Positions 16,692-27,150 of a stretch of 51,583 nucleotides of DNA are shown here, piece after piece. The stretch's first letter is position 1; each line of letters opens with the position of its first letter. Where the stretch lies: contig JADLDL010000306.1 of NCBI GenBank assembly GCA_020846655.1, positions 1 to 51,583 on the forward strand, written 5' to 3'. The DNA is from Saprospiraceae bacterium (lineage in GTDB: Bacteria > Bacteroidota > Bacteroidia > Chitinophagales > Saprospiraceae). The position numbers and the translations under genes are program-made. The notes beneath the pieces are model-generated. The model was not told the DNA's origin. It saw nothing but the letters and a program-made list of their open reading frames with translations, and searched no databases.

Positions 16692-19600
16692 TTAGTAATT
16701 CCGGACTAACGTAACATCGCCTTTGTACAATACTGTCTCCTGGTCTTTAAACAGGATCTTAGCATAGTATACAAATACGGCGGGATTAGCGAGATCGCCC
16801 CGAACTGTGCCGTCCCATCCGGTGCTGGGATCATTCGGTGCAAAATTGTATTTTTCAAAAACTGCATTTCCCCAGCGGTCATAAACCTGGAAGGACTCAA
16901 TTTCTACGACATCTTCGCCGCCGGAAATAAAGAACAAACTATTGGTAGACGGTGCTGTCGGATCAAATACGTTTGGAATGTACACCAGGCGTGTTTTATC
17001 CACGATCACCGTCCGACTGTCTGTTGCCTTACAGCCGTTGGAATCCACAACCGTCACAAAATACCGGAAGGAGTTGATTGGCTCCAATCGGCCGGTGCAG
17101 GTGGGGCAAAGCACAGAATCCAGGCTGGTGGGTTGCAGCACAAGGCTGGTCACACGGTCGGGGTAGTTCACTGTGTTGTCCAGAGAAAGGGTAATCGACT
17201 GGCCCAGGTGAATGGTGGTATCCGGGCCCAGGTTAACTAACAGTTCCTCGGGTTCACCAATCTCAATCGAGGTGAGCCATTCACAACCGTTGGCATCCTG
17301 AATGGTCAGCGGGTGCGAACCTGGATCCAGCGACGTAAAGAAGGCCGCCGATACGAAGGGCAGGTTGTCCAGCGAGTACAGGAAAGGAGGCGTTCCGCCG
17401 ATCACACTGTTGATGCCTACGATACCGTCCGTTTTGCCATAGCAAGACACATCGCGTACCGCTAACACCGCACCGGAGACTGTATTGGTATCCACCAGTA
17501 CGGGCACGTCCTCTGTGGAGGAACAACCATTTTGCTGGTTGGTTACGACAACGGAGTACAGGGCGGCCGAACTAACAATCGGGGCTTGCGAGAAGGCGCC
17601 CGAAACAATGTTGCCGTTTTGAGTGCTCCATTGGTACGTGTAATTACCCGGGGTCGGTACCGTTGCATTTAAAGTAACCTGCGTAGTCGTACAGTTGAGT
17701 TCGTCCGGCACGCTGGTATTGACGCTGGGACCTTGCGTGTCCGCCAAAACCGCTGTATTAGTCGAACTGGTGCAACCATTGGGCGCGGTGACGGTAATGG
17801 AATAGTTGCCTGCTACCGTGATGGTTGGGTTTTGGGTAGTGGAAGTGTAACCTGCCGGACCGGTCCATTGCCAGCTCACGTTCGGGTTGTTGGAAGTAGC
17901 CGCCAGGGCAAGGCTGGTAATATTACAAGTGAGCGTCCCCCCGGTAGCCGACACAGAAGGCTGAGTGGCGTCCGGTTTGACGATGGCCACGGCCGTGGAT
18001 GTGCAACCGTTGGGCGCTGTAACCGTCAGGATATAATCGCCTGCTTCCGTGACCGTTGGCGTTGTGGATGTCGAAACATACCCATTCGGGCCTGCCCAGG
18101 CATACGTTACGTTGGGTGTTTGGGAAGAGCCGCTTATAGTGCTGGACGGTGTGGTGCAGGTAAGCGTGACGCCGGTTGTTGCTACATCCGGATGTACGAT
18201 ATCCTGTGCTACCGTAATCGTCGAGGTTTGCGTGCAACCATTTTGTGCCGTTACCGTAACGCTGTAGGTGCCGGCAGCCGCTACACTGGGATCATTATTG
18301 GTCTGGTTGGCTCCACTGATGCCCGGGCCTGCCCATTGGAATTGGACATTGTTGGGCGTGGTGGTAGCGTCCAGTACCACGGTTGGCAAAGAACAAGTGA
18401 TGGTTTGTGTGTTGACCGATATCGTCGGTTTTACAAAATCTTCCGTCACCGTCGTTACGGCCGTGGCCTGGCAACCATTGTCAAGGTTGGTCAACAACAG
18501 GGTAAAGGTGCCGGAAACACCAACTTGTGGGTTCTGAATGGAGGACATATATCCGCCAGGTCCAGTCCAATTGTAAGATACATTCGGCGTGGAGGTCTGG
18601 GCGGTCATCGTCAGTTGCGGGTTTTTGCAGTTGATCAGGCCGCCAGTCACAATCACATTTTGAGGCGTGACGACGTTTTCGTCGATGGTTCCTGTAGGCG
18701 CTGATTTACAACCATTAGGCGCGGTTACGGTAAACGTATACACACCCGGGTCGGAGACCGTGATGGCCGAGTTGTTCGAAAGAACCGTACCGGCTGCATC
18801 GGTCCATACGCCGGTTGCGCCAGGTGTATTGATGGTGCCGGTGAGTGTCAGGTCCGTAACCAAACAAGTCAGGGTGCCTGCGCCATCCACGGCTGCATCC
18901 GGCGAAAGTGTGTTTTTCGCAACAAAGGCTGAAGCGGCGGAGGTACAACCGTTTGCCCCGGTAACCACAAGATCATAGGTGCCATCCACCGAAACAATCG
19001 GGTTTTGCAGGCTGGACGTAAATCCATTGGGGCCCGTCCATTTCCAACTTACACTGGCTGTTTGCGAACCGCCAATCAGGGACGCCTGACCGGAAATGCA
19101 ATCAATGGTGTCACCAACCGCAGTTGCCTCAGGCAAGGTAATGTCTTGTGTAACGCTTACATTCGCATTGGTCACACAGCCGTTCGGGGCCGTAATAGCC
19201 ACTTGGTAAACACCAGGCAAGGCAACCGTGACGGTGGGTGTATTGCCGATAATTTCACCATTGCTATCCGACCAGGAATAGCTGACACCGGTGGTGCTGC
19301 TGGCACCTACCAACTCTGTTTCTGTCAGGTTGCAATCCAGGTTGTTGGAGGAGGAGGCAAGCGCATCCGGGAAATCGCCATCTAATACGACAGTAGAAGA
19401 GGATGTGGCGGTACAGCCATTCGGGCCGGTTACCGTCAGGGTATAAACCCCTTCTACATCGATAATCGGATCTTCTAAATCAGAGGCAAAGCCGCCGGGA
19501 CCAGACCAGGTAAAGCTGGAATTGGGTGTGGTAGATCCGCCATTCAGGGTGGCAGACGTAATAATACAGGTCAGGGTAGCGCCTTGCGAACTGACGTTTG

Positions 19601-22600
19601 GTGCGACGATATCCTGGTCAACCAGTGCCGTCGTTGTCGTCGTACAGCCGTTAGCAGATGTCACCGTAAGGGTATACAAACCCGGTTCCTGAACAAGCGG
19701 GTCTTCCAGGTTGGAGACAAAGCCGCCGGGGCCGGACCAGTCAAAGGTTTGGATGGCGGAGCTTCCGTTAGTTGCCAGTGTGGCGATTTCAATGGAAGTC
19801 GCGCTGCAGGTCAGAATTGCAGTAGGTTGAGCATTAAGAGTTGGCGCTTCTGTGTCTTTCAACACATCGACAACCGCCTGCGAAGTACAGCCATTCGGGC
19901 CAGTCACCACCAATACATAGGTGCCATTTTGTGTAACAACCGGATTGGGATCCGTAGAAGTAAAGCTCGGACCGGACCAGGCATAAGAAGTGCCCGGTGT
20001 CGTGGAATTACCGGCCAACGGCACTTGAGGCGCCGTACAAGTAATGGTGTTACCACTTGCGGTTACTTCAGGCGCCAGAATATCCTGGCCAACTGTAACT
20101 GTAATCGAATCCACACAGCCATTGTCGCCGGTGGCAATAAGCGTATAGTCTCCCGGTGCATTCACCGTTGGCGCCTGGTCAAGCGAGGAGAAACCATTGG
20201 GGCCCGCCCAGGCATACGCTACATTTACATTGGCGCTGCCATTCAAGACGAGGCTGGTCGTAGAACAGGTCAGCACACCAGTATTGGATGCCGGAACGGG
20301 GGGAGTTTGGTCTGCGAGAATGGTTGCAACGGCTGTTGACGTACATCCATTGCCTCCCGTAACGGTGAGTTGATAGTCGCCGGCAGCAGTAACCATCGGA
20401 TTTTGCTCCGTAGAGTTTAGACCCGGTCCGGACCATGCCCAGCTGACATTTGTCTCGGGAGATGTTCCGCCAAGCGCAAGACTTGGTGTAGTGCAAGTGA
20501 CAACGCCACCTGTGGCGCCAGCGCCCGGAGGGGCATCGTCGAGTACAACGATAGCCGCTGCTTCGGCGGTGCAACCATTTACCGGATCAATTACGGTAAG
20601 AATATAGTCGCCGGGTTCGGTGACAGTCGGATCTTCTAAAGGGGAGACGAATCCATTCGGGCCATTCCACTGCAGGGTGGTGTTGGGGGTGGTGGAGCCG
20701 CCATTGAGTGTAATCGAATTGATCGTGCAATTTAAGGTGCCGCCGGCAGCGCTCACGTTGGGTACATTGGCATCGGGCATTACACTTGCCGTAGCCGTGG
20801 CCGTACAACCGTTGGGCGAGGTAACAATCAGGGTATATACACCTGTGTTGGACACGGTAGGCGTTGCTCCCGCGTATGGGTTGCCGCTTGGTCCGACCCA
20901 ATTGAATACGACTCCGGGCGTCTGGGACGTGCCGTTGATGGTCGTGCTACTGGACGAACAGGTAATTACGCCACCAGTTGCGGCTGCTTCCGGTGCTACG
21001 AAATCGCCATCCACCGTAGCGGTGGCGGTAAAGGTGCAACTGTTCGTACCCGTGACGGTGAGTACATACACACCTGGAACCGTTACCGAGGGGTTTTGGG
21101 CCGAGGAAACGAATCCGCCAGGGCCAGTCCAACCGTAGCTTGCTCCAGTGGTTGTCGAACTGCCGGTGATGGAAATATTTTGTGTGCCGCAGGATACGAT
21201 ACCGCCGGTTGCAGCAGCGGTCGGCGGATTGGTATTACCCGTAGCGGTAGCGGATGCCGTGGAAGAGCAGCCGTTAGCCGGATTTGTAACTACCAGGTTG
21301 TACACGCCGGAAGTGTCGATCGACGGGTTTTGCTGCGTGGAGGTAAAGCCGACAGGTCCTGTCCAAGCGTAGGTAACACCCGCTGTCGGGGAGTTGCCGC
21401 CCAGGGCAATGGTTGGATTGGTACAACTGATGACACCACCTGTAGCGCTGGCTACTGGGGGGGTGGTGTTTTGTTGGACGGTCACGGTGCCTGTCGAAGT
21501 ACAGTTATTTACCGTGTTGGTGATGGTCACGGTGTACGTTCCGGCGGCATTGACCGTTGGATTTTGCTGGGTTGAACTAAGTCCCGGCCCACTCCAGGAG
21601 TAGTTGGCGTTGGGCACGTTGGTGGAAGCACCCAACTGCAGACTGGTGAGGGTACATGTCAAGGTGCCACCGGTAGTGGCCACAGAAGGTGGAGTCGTAT
21701 TGCCGGTTACCGAAATCGTAGCGGTACTGGAACATCCTGTGGCATTGTCGGTAATTGTTACTGTATAGGTTCCGGCGAGCGTCGCAATCGGGTTGGCAAT
21801 ATTGGTGGCATTCAAACCGGTCGATGGCCCCCAGGCATATACCGGGGTCGTTGCGTTGGTCGAACTGGTAATTTGCGCTTGCGCTGCACCACAACCCAAG
21901 ACCCCTCCGGTCGCCGATGCTGTGGGAGGTATGGTGTTGCCGGTAATGACAATGGTATCATTTTTAATACACAAATTGCCACCGGCAGACGCCGTTACAG
22001 TAAGTACATAGGTGCCCGCCTGTGTTACAGTCAGGGAGTTACCGGAGCCCAATACCTGGCCCGCCGGCGATTTCCAAATTTTGGTGCCCGGCGATGAAGT
22101 TGAGTTGAGAATGATGGAGGTATTGCTGCAAGAAAGGGTACCATTCGGTATGATTTCGGCAATAGGGTCTACTACCAGAATGGAGAAATTGATGACACTA
22201 TCGCAACCCTGGTATGATTCACAGATATGGGCGAACGCACCGGCATCGCAGTACTCATCGCCACAAACCGTGACACAGGTGCCGGCGCAAACCGACTGGG
22301 GCGCCAGAAACTTGATCAAGGGTGCTTTGATTACTACTTGTTGGCGCACAACACTGTCGCATCCCTGGTAAGAGGTCTCGGTTGTTTCATAGGTGCCGCT
22401 TGAGTTGGCGTAATCCCCCCAAGGCAATTCATATGGCGCATCCTCTGCACAAATGGTCACTTTCGGCAGTATTGTGGGCGGAATAGGTTTGACCGTCACG
22501 GCTTTGCATTTTTCGACACCATCGTTGCAGGAGTTGAGCGGTTGCACGCAAATGGTGCCACTTGATGTACCGATGGTCACCTGCACCACGTTGCCGCCGG

Positions 22601-23258
22601 GCGCCGTGGTGGTCACACTCGGCGTTTGTCCGTTGATCAGCCAATCGCCAGGCGCTGTCCAAACATAGGCGCCGGCACCCGTTACGGGTGGTATGGAAAA
22701 GGTGACGACAGCACCAGGACAAGCGGTGATGGGACCGGAAATGTTCCCAGTGATGCCTACCGGGGGAGCTTGCACTGCCGAGGGGGGCACAACGTTGATG
22801 GTAAAATCACACTGGTCACCGGCATAGCCGTCGATCAGGAGGAAATAGTTGACACCAACTGTCAGGGCTGCTGTAACCGAAACCGGGTTGGCGGCGCCGC
22901 CGTTGGTGCCACCGTTGCACGCGACCGGGCCACCGGCGCTGCATCCGGCATACAAGGCAATCTGAATGCCATCGCCGTTGTTGCAATTGGTAGCCGTAGC
23001 GGTAAAGGTGGCCCCGGGTGCTCCGGCAATAAAGCCAAGCCACTGCTCATTTTCTACGGTGCCGCAAAATCCGGGTGGCGTTTGGCCGGAGTATCCGGAT
23101 GTGGTACCCATGTATCCATTGAAATTGCAATAAATACAAGCATCCCCACAAATATCCGCTGCTGGTTCGGTGTTGGAAGGGCAGGGATCGGGTAATTGTG
23201 CCTTTAGTGCCCATGCACCAAAGAACAAAACTGTCAAAACGAGTAGTTTTTTTACCAT
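16692..23258 (-). CDS. Giant secreted Ig/PKD-repeat protein with gliding-motility-type C-terminal domain (array 2)
   Basis: A paralogue of the array 1 protein, about 2,188 residues. It has a signal peptide MVKKLLVLTVLFFGAWALKA, the same Cys-rich N-terminal domain (CIYCNFNGYMG, YFLLIDGYAGD), an Ig-like segment, the two-unit entry module ending GCDSV, then 20 tandem repeats of about 78 residues with the pattern ATGG-x-x-TC, WTGPGGF, NPTVT, GTYTLTVT, NGCTSTA. The end again has a SprB-type segment (SCYGKTDGIVGINSVIGG) and a CHU_C-type domain (VYIPNVFDP, VYDRWGNAVFEKYNFAPND), which is the likely type IX export signal. The ATG at 23258 fits the signal peptide; the upstream extension to 23300 lacks support. 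A surface adhesin role is inferred from architecture; the ligand is unknown. Confidence 0.9.
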   Translation of the reverse strand: MVKKLLVLTVLFFGAWALKAQLPDPCPSNTEPAADICGDACIYCNFNGYMGTTSGYSGQTPPGFCGTVENEQWLGFIAGAPGATFTATATNCNNGDGIQIALYAGCSAGGPVACNGGTNGGAANPVSVTAALTVGVNYFLLIDGYAGDQCDFTINVVPPSAVQAPPVGITGNISGPITACPGAVVTFSIPPVTGAGAYVWTAPGDWLINGQTPSVTTTAPGGNVVQVTIGTSSGTICVQPLNSCNDGVEKCKAVTVKPIPPTILPKVTICAEDAPYELPWGDYANSSGTYETTETSYQGCDSVVRQQVVIKAPLIKFLAPQSVCAGTCVTVCGDEYCDAGAFAHICESYQGCDSVINFSILVVDPIAEIIPNGTLSCSNTSIILNSTSSPGTKIWKSPAGQVLGSGNSLTVTQAGTYVLTVTASAGGNLCIKNDTIVITGNTIPPTASATGGVLGCGAAQAQITSSTNATTPVYAWGPSTGLNATNIANPIATLAGTYTVTITDNATGCSSTATISVTGNTTPPSVATTGGTLTCTLTSLQLGASTNVPNANYSWSGPGLSSTQQNPTVNAAGTYTVTITNTVNNCTSTGTVTVQQNTTPPVASATGGVISCTNPTIALGGNSPTAGVTYAWTGPVGFTSTQQNPSIDTSGVYNLVVTNPANGCSSTASATATGNTNPPTAAATGGIVSCGTQNISITGSSTTTGASYGWTGPGGFVSSAQNPSVTVPGVYVLTVTGTNSCTFTATATVDGDFVAPEAAATGGVITCSSSSTTINGTSQTPGVVFNWVGPSGNPYAGATPTVSNTGVYTLIVTSPNGCTATATASVMPDANVPNVSAAGGTLNCTINSITLNGGSTTPNTTLQWNGPNGFVSPLEDPTVTEPGDYILTVIDPVNGCTAEAAAIVVLDDAPPGAGATGGVVTCTTPSLALGGTSPETNVSWAWSGPGLNSTEQNPMVTAAGDYQLTVTGGNGCTSTAVATILADQTPPVPASNTGVLTCSTTSLVLNGSANVNVAYAWAGPNGFSSLDQAPTVNAPGDYTLIATGDNGCVDSITVTVGQDILAPEVTASGNTITCTAPQVPLAGNSTTPGTSYAWSGPSFTSTDPNPVVTQNGTYVLVVTGPNGCTSQAVVDVLKDTEAPTLNAQPTAILTCSATSIEIATLATNGSSAIQTFDWSGPGGFVSNLEDPLVQEPGLYTLTVTSANGCTTTTTALVDQDIVAPNVSSQGATLTCIITSATLNGGSTTPNSSFTWSGPGGFASDLEDPIIDVEGVYTLTVTGPNGCTATSSSTVVLDGDFPDALASSSNNLDCNLTETELVGASSTTGVSYSWSDSNGEIIGNTPTVTVALPGVYQVAITAPNGCVTNANVSVTQDITLPEATAVGDTIDCISGQASLIGGSQTASVSWKWTGPNGFTSSLQNPIVSVDGTYDLVVTGANGCTSAASAFVAKNTLSPDAAVDGAGTLTCLVTDLTLTGTINTPGATGVWTDAAGTVLSNNSAITVSDPGVYTFTVTAPNGCKSAPTGTIDENVVTPQNVIVTGGLINCKNPQLTMTAQTSTPNVSYNWTGPGGYMSSIQNPQVGVSGTFTLLLTNLDNGCQATAVTTVTEDFVKPTISVNTQTITCSLPTVVLDATTTPNNVQFQWAGPGISGANQTNNDPSVAAAGTYSVTVTAQNGCTQTSTITVAQDIVHPDVATTGVTLTCTTPSSTISGSSQTPNVTYAWAGPNGYVSTSTTPTVTEAGDYILTVTAPNGCTSTAVAIVKPDATQPSVSATGGTLTCNITSLALAATSNNPNVSWQWTGPAGYTSTTQNPTITVAGNYSITVTAPNGCTSSTNTAVLADTQGPSVNTSVPDELNCTTTQVTLNATVPTPGNYTYQWSTQNGNIVSGAFSQAPIVSSAALYSVVVTNQQNGCSSTEDVPVLVDTNTVSGAVLAVRDVSCYGKTDGIVGINSVIGGTPPFLYSLDNLPFVSAAFFTSLDPGSHPLTIQDANGCEWLTSIEIGEPEELLVNLGPDTTIHLGQSITLSLDNTVNYPDRVTSLVLQPTSLDSVLCPTCTGRLEPINSFRYFVTVVDSNGCKATDSRTVIVDKTRLVYIPNVFDPTAPSTNSLFFISGGEDVVEIESFQVYDRWGNAVFEKYNFAPNDPSTGWDGTVRGDLANPAVFVYYAKILFKDQETVLYKGDVTLVRNY
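17500..22170 (-). repeat. Array of 20 Ig/PKD-like coding repeats (array 2)
   Basis: Twenty units of roughly 233 bases by hand count. Most carry ATGG near the start and NGCTSTA near the end. Unit 17 (WAGPGISGANQTNNDPSV) and unit 20 look like array 1 units instead. Confidence 0.85.
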
Positions 23259-23319
23259 GAAAAAGCGGTAGTTTAAGTAGTTTGACAAACTCTTGAGCAT
23301 CGATCAGGTATTCAATTGC

Positions 23320-23342
23320 GCACTAAAACTATATTTTAGTGC
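23320..23342. other. AT-rich hairpin between the second and third giant genes
   Basis: Arms GCACTAAAA and TTTTAGTGC around a five-base loop. It lies in the 280-base gap between the two genes and could end transcription coming from the third gene, though no T run follows. Nothing else is recognisable in 23259-23538 beyond AT-rich sequence. Confidence 0.4.
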
Positions 23343-23538
23343 TTCGGGTTATTCCCAAGTCTAATGCACGCAAAGGAAGGAAGAATTTTATTCTGAAGAC
23401 TCCTTTTTCCGCCATTTTAACTGTGCTAAGTTGCGCAATCTTGCCAAAAAAAGGCGCCGATTTTCCCCAAATTCCTGTACGGCCAATTGGTTTTTCGGAT
23501 TATCTTAATTAAAAATTTAATTCTTAAAAACTACATTT

Positions 23539-26500
23539 TCAGCGCAACAAAGTAATACTCCCACTGAATCGTTCCCGTTCCCCATCCTTAAACAAAACTG
23601 CAACCTGGAAAACAAAAACACCAGGGTCCAACTCTTTTCCATTCAGCCGGCCATCCCAGCCGTAGTTCTTGTCGCTTGCTGGAAAATGGTGCGCCGCAAA
23701 AACACGCTCTCCCCATCGGTCAAATATTTCCAAGTGTTCAACTTCTCCCACATCCCTCCCGCCAAAAATCAGGAACACATTGTTTTCAAGGCTGTTGGGG
23801 GAAAATGCGTTTGGAAAAAACAGGTTTCGCTTTCGATTTACCTGTAACACCAACTCATCTTGCTCCTGGCACCCGTTTGTGTCCAACACCGTAACCTGAA
23901 TTTTTCCTGAATGCAAGGCCAAAAAGGTTTGAAAGGGCTGGCCTGCTGCAGATGAATCCAGTAAGGGTTGCCAGATGATGGTATCGGTCGCTATCGCTGG
24001 CAAAGTGGTCTCGAGTAGTAGATACACTGAGTCGCCTAACGCTGCTTCAATATCTGCACCTAACGAAATTTTTGTTGCAGCAGGCTCTGGTAGCAGAATG
24101 GGACCGGAACTCCATTCGCAGCCTTCTGCATCTTGCATTAACAATGTATAAGTGCCTGGCGGTAAAGGGCTAAAGTCCATTTTTTGACCCAATGGAAGCC
24201 CGTTGAGCGAGAACTGATAAGGGGCGGTTCCGCCAAAAACAGTATCTACAAAAATGCCGCCGTTTTTTTCTCCAAAACACCGCACCGGGACGACCCGGAT
24301 CACCGGGGCATTGATCATGTTGCCAAGTTGCGTCACCCCGACAGTGTCGCTACGCTGGCAGCCGAATTCGTTTTCTACCAGCAGCCAATACTCTCCCGGA
24401 GCATCTACCGTAAATGTTGCGCTGTTCGCGCCCAGCAGCGGAAGGCCATTGCGTACCCAGGAGTACATAATGTCGGCCCCGATACTACTGCCAGCCCCAC
24501 CCAAAACTACTTCAGGCTGGCTGCAACTCAGTTCCAGGTTGGGCCCTGCATCGGCCAAAGGCAGCGGGTGAACTTGGATGCTGACCTGGCTGGTGTCTGC
24601 CGGACACGGCGCGGCGGATTGGATGGTGTACTGAAACTGGTACAGTCCGGCCTGCTGCTGCTGGATATCAAACGACCCCTTAGCGCTATCAAAGCCCTTA
24701 GGGGAGAGAATAGACGACACCTCTGTCCAGACTCCTCCAAGGTCTAGTCCGGCAAGTAGTTCTGCCAAGTAAACGGTTGCAGCCGTGCCGGCACAAACCT
24801 CCTTGGTCCCGACCGACTCTCCCGCCCGTGCGGGCTCTTGCACCTGAATGGTGTGGAACGAATCGAGCGGCGCCAAACAGTTGGGCTGGCTCCCATCCGT
24901 CACGCTGTTCAGGAAATAAGTGGTGGTACTGCCCGGCATTACCGGCAACACAAGGGTCTGTATGTCGGGCAGGATTATACTGGATTGTCCGCCTGTACTC
25001 AGGGTGTAGGTCACTGTCAGCGGAAAATCGCCGGTTCCGGAAAATTGCAGTTCGGCTACCTGTCCGGCGCAGAGTTGGGACGGCGCTGCCAACATAGCCG
25101 TCGGCAGCGTTTTCCATTGGACGGGCAAACCTGGCGAAACCGACAAGCAGGGATCGCTCAAATCCACTTGTCCGCCGGCATTGTTGCCCACTACTGCCGA
25201 AATATAGTACATCACGCCAGTTGACAAACCGGCAGAAAATGCAAATTCCGGTTTGCTGTTGATGCCTAAAATGTTTCCTAATTGTGTACCCGGCTGGTCG
25301 TGTAAAACAAATTCCAACACATCATCGCCATCCAGGTTTCCATCGTTGTTCCAGGCCGCGGTGGCGGTCTGCCCCGCACAAAATACAGCAGCAACAGCAC
25401 TCATGCTACCGGCGTTGGTGGCGCACTGGCAATTCTTTGAGCCGGAAACCGGAACGGATTGACATCCGTTGGCATCCGTAACGGAGAACGAAAAATCGCT
25501 GTTGTTCAATAGTGGCGTGGATAAAAAACTATTGCCGGCCAACAGGCCATTTAATCCATCAACGACAAAAGGCGGCAACCCGTTTGAGATAGAAAACAAC
25601 ACGAGGTACCCTGTATTGGTATCGTCGCAATTGACAGTTAATCCGCTCAATACAGGCACTTCGTTAAACTTGGCCAAAACCTCGTCAAAACCCGAACAAA
25701 TACCATTGGAAGCCGTATATCGGAATACATATTCGCCGGCCTTTGAAACGCTGGCCTGGGTTACGAAATTGGCAAACGCGCTCAGGTTGGCGGCAGCAGG
25801 GCCGGATACTTGTTTCCAACTGCCGGGAAACATGGTGCTGTCGGCTTTTAATTCCAGTGAAAAGCCGCAAGTGGCGAGATCCGCCCCCAGCGCTGGCGCA
25901 GGCACCTGCAAAAATCGAATGGGTTGGCCGGGCGACAGTGCCAGGCAGGGGTCTTCCGGGTCGGGCACACCATTCAGTTCATTGCCTGCCAGACGTGAAA
26001 CGTAATACGTTTGCCCAAGGTTCATGCTGGCCAGCAATCCGAATTTGCCGGTTTTGTTTTGTGCCAAAATCTGCCCTAACGCTGTGCCTGGGTTGGTATG
26101 CAACACATAGGTGACCACATCATTCGCATCTATTTTTGGATCAACTACCGTGAATACTTGTATGCTATCGGATGCACATGCAGTGATCAGGGTGGTATCC
26201 ATTTTGCCGGCCTCAGTCATACAATTGCAGGTGTGTGTGCCTGCCACTGCCGGCGCTTCGCAACCATGGCTATCTGCAATGACAAATGTATACGAATCGT
26301 TATTCGGTATATTGTTGGAAGAAAATAGATCGCCGGGAAGTACACTATTATTCACTGTATAGGCAGGTGCACCTCCTTGTATAGTGAATGCAACCTGATA
26401 GTTTTCATTGGAGGCGTCGCATACAACTTCAATCGAAGATACCTCCGGGATAGAATAAAACTTCGCCTCCACCTGATCAGAATCGCTACAGCCGTGTTCG

Positions 26501-27150
26501 CTTACCAACCAGTCAAAAGTATAGGTGCCGGGTTGGTTTGTGACAACAATGGTCGACGGCGCATTGCTCGTTTCAAGTTGTGCTACACCTCCGGCCGGCA
26601 TGCCAGTCAATACCCAGGCGCCATTCGGGTTCTGGGCAGAAAGAGTTAAGGTATCCCCGCAACCGGCTACATCAACGCCTGCATTCGCTACCGGTATCGG
26701 ATAAAAAACAATAGCCTGGCCTTTTGACACAGCCAGACAGGGGTCTGACAGCGCCGGCCCTCCTCCGGGAAGGGCATTGCCGACGACTGCGGAAATAAAA
26801 TATACCACACCGGGGGTCATGCCTGCCTGTATTTCAAACAGACCGCTCCTGTTTTGTGCGAGCACCTGACCCAGTTGATTGCCGGACAAGGTATGTAACA
26901 CAAAACTAAGTGAGTCATTTCCATCGAGCTGTGCCCCTCCTTGGTATACGGCCTGCACGGTTTGCCCTACGCAAGCCTGCAAGGTGTCCGTACTCATGCT
27001 GCCGGCAGCGCTCAAGCAGTTGCAATTGTGGGCTCCAAATATTCCGGGCGCCAGGCAGCCGTTTTGGTCGCTTATTTCAAAAGTATAGGATTCTCCATTG
27101 GAAAACAGGGAGGATTCATACACGTCGCCCTGAAGTAGTATTGAATTCAC
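23539..27150 (-). CDS. Third giant secreted protein, C-terminal part (downstream of in-frame amber stop)
   Basis: About 1,203 codons that continue in the same frame as the upstream piece after one TAG at 27154-27156. The only start near the top is a GTG inside a conserved repeat, and there is no signal peptide, so it cannot be an independent exported protein. It holds the rest of a long-repeat array (units beginning CNCLSAAGSM, CNCMTEAGKM and CQCATNAGSM, each about 265 residues), an Ig-like unit with DAGPNLELSCSQPEVVLGG, a SprB-type segment (VRCFGEKNGGIFVDTVFGG) and a CHU_C-type end (LFFPNAFSPNS, IFDRWGERVF). If the stop is real, the type IX export domain is lost from the protein. If it is an assembly error, the full gene is about 2,095 codons. 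Confidence 0.85.
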   Translation of the reverse strand: MNSILLQGDVYESSLFSNGESYTFEISDQNGCLAPGIFGAHNCNCLSAAGSMSTDTLQACVGQTVQAVYQGGAQLDGNDSLSFVLHTLSGNQLGQVLAQNRSGLFEIQAGMTPGVVYFISAVVGNALPGGGPALSDPCLAVSKGQAIVFYPIPVANAGVDVAGCGDTLTLSAQNPNGAWVLTGMPAGGVAQLETSNAPSTIVVTNQPGTYTFDWLVSEHGCSDSDQVEAKFYSIPEVSSIEVVCDASNENYQVAFTIQGGAPAYTVNNSVLPGDLFSSNNIPNNDSYTFVIADSHGCEAPAVAGTHTCNCMTEAGKMDTTLITACASDSIQVFTVVDPKIDANDVVTYVLHTNPGTALGQILAQNKTGKFGLLASMNLGQTYYVSRLAGNELNGVPDPEDPCLALSPGQPIRFLQVPAPALGADLATCGFSLELKADSTMFPGSWKQVSGPAAANLSAFANFVTQASVSKAGEYVFRYTASNGICSGFDEVLAKFNEVPVLSGLTVNCDDTNTGYLVLFSISNGLPPFVVDGLNGLLAGNSFLSTPLLNNSDFSFSVTDANGCQSVPVSGSKNCQCATNAGSMSAVAAVFCAGQTATAAWNNDGNLDGDDVLEFVLHDQPGTQLGNILGINSKPEFAFSAGLSTGVMYYISAVVGNNAGGQVDLSDPCLSVSPGLPVQWKTLPTAMLAAPSQLCAGQVAELQFSGTGDFPLTVTYTLSTGGQSSIILPDIQTLVLPVMPGSTTTYFLNSVTDGSQPNCLAPLDSFHTIQVQEPARAGESVGTKEVCAGTAATVYLAELLAGLDLGGVWTEVSSILSPKGFDSAKGSFDIQQQQAGLYQFQYTIQSAAPCPADTSQVSIQVHPLPLADAGPNLELSCSQPEVVLGGAGSSIGADIMYSWVRNGLPLLGANSATFTVDAPGEYWLLVENEFGCQRSDTVGVTQLGNMINAPVIRVVPVRCFGEKNGGIFVDTVFGGTAPYQFSLNGLPLGQKMDFSPLPPGTYTLLMQDAEGCEWSSGPILLPEPAATKISLGADIEAALGDSVYLLLETTLPAIATDTIIWQPLLDSSAAGQPFQTFLALHSGKIQVTVLDTNGCQEQDELVLQVNRKRNLFFPNAFSPNSLENNVFLIFGGRDVGEVEHLEIFDRWGERVFAAHHFPASDKNYGWDGRLNGKELDPGVFVFQVAVLFKDGERERFSGSITLLR

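Noticed and set aside
11050-22170. Regularly spaced repeats that could suggest a CRISPR array
   Set aside because: The units are about 230-250 bases and coding, with motifs conserved at protein level. No short identical repeats with unique spacers are present.
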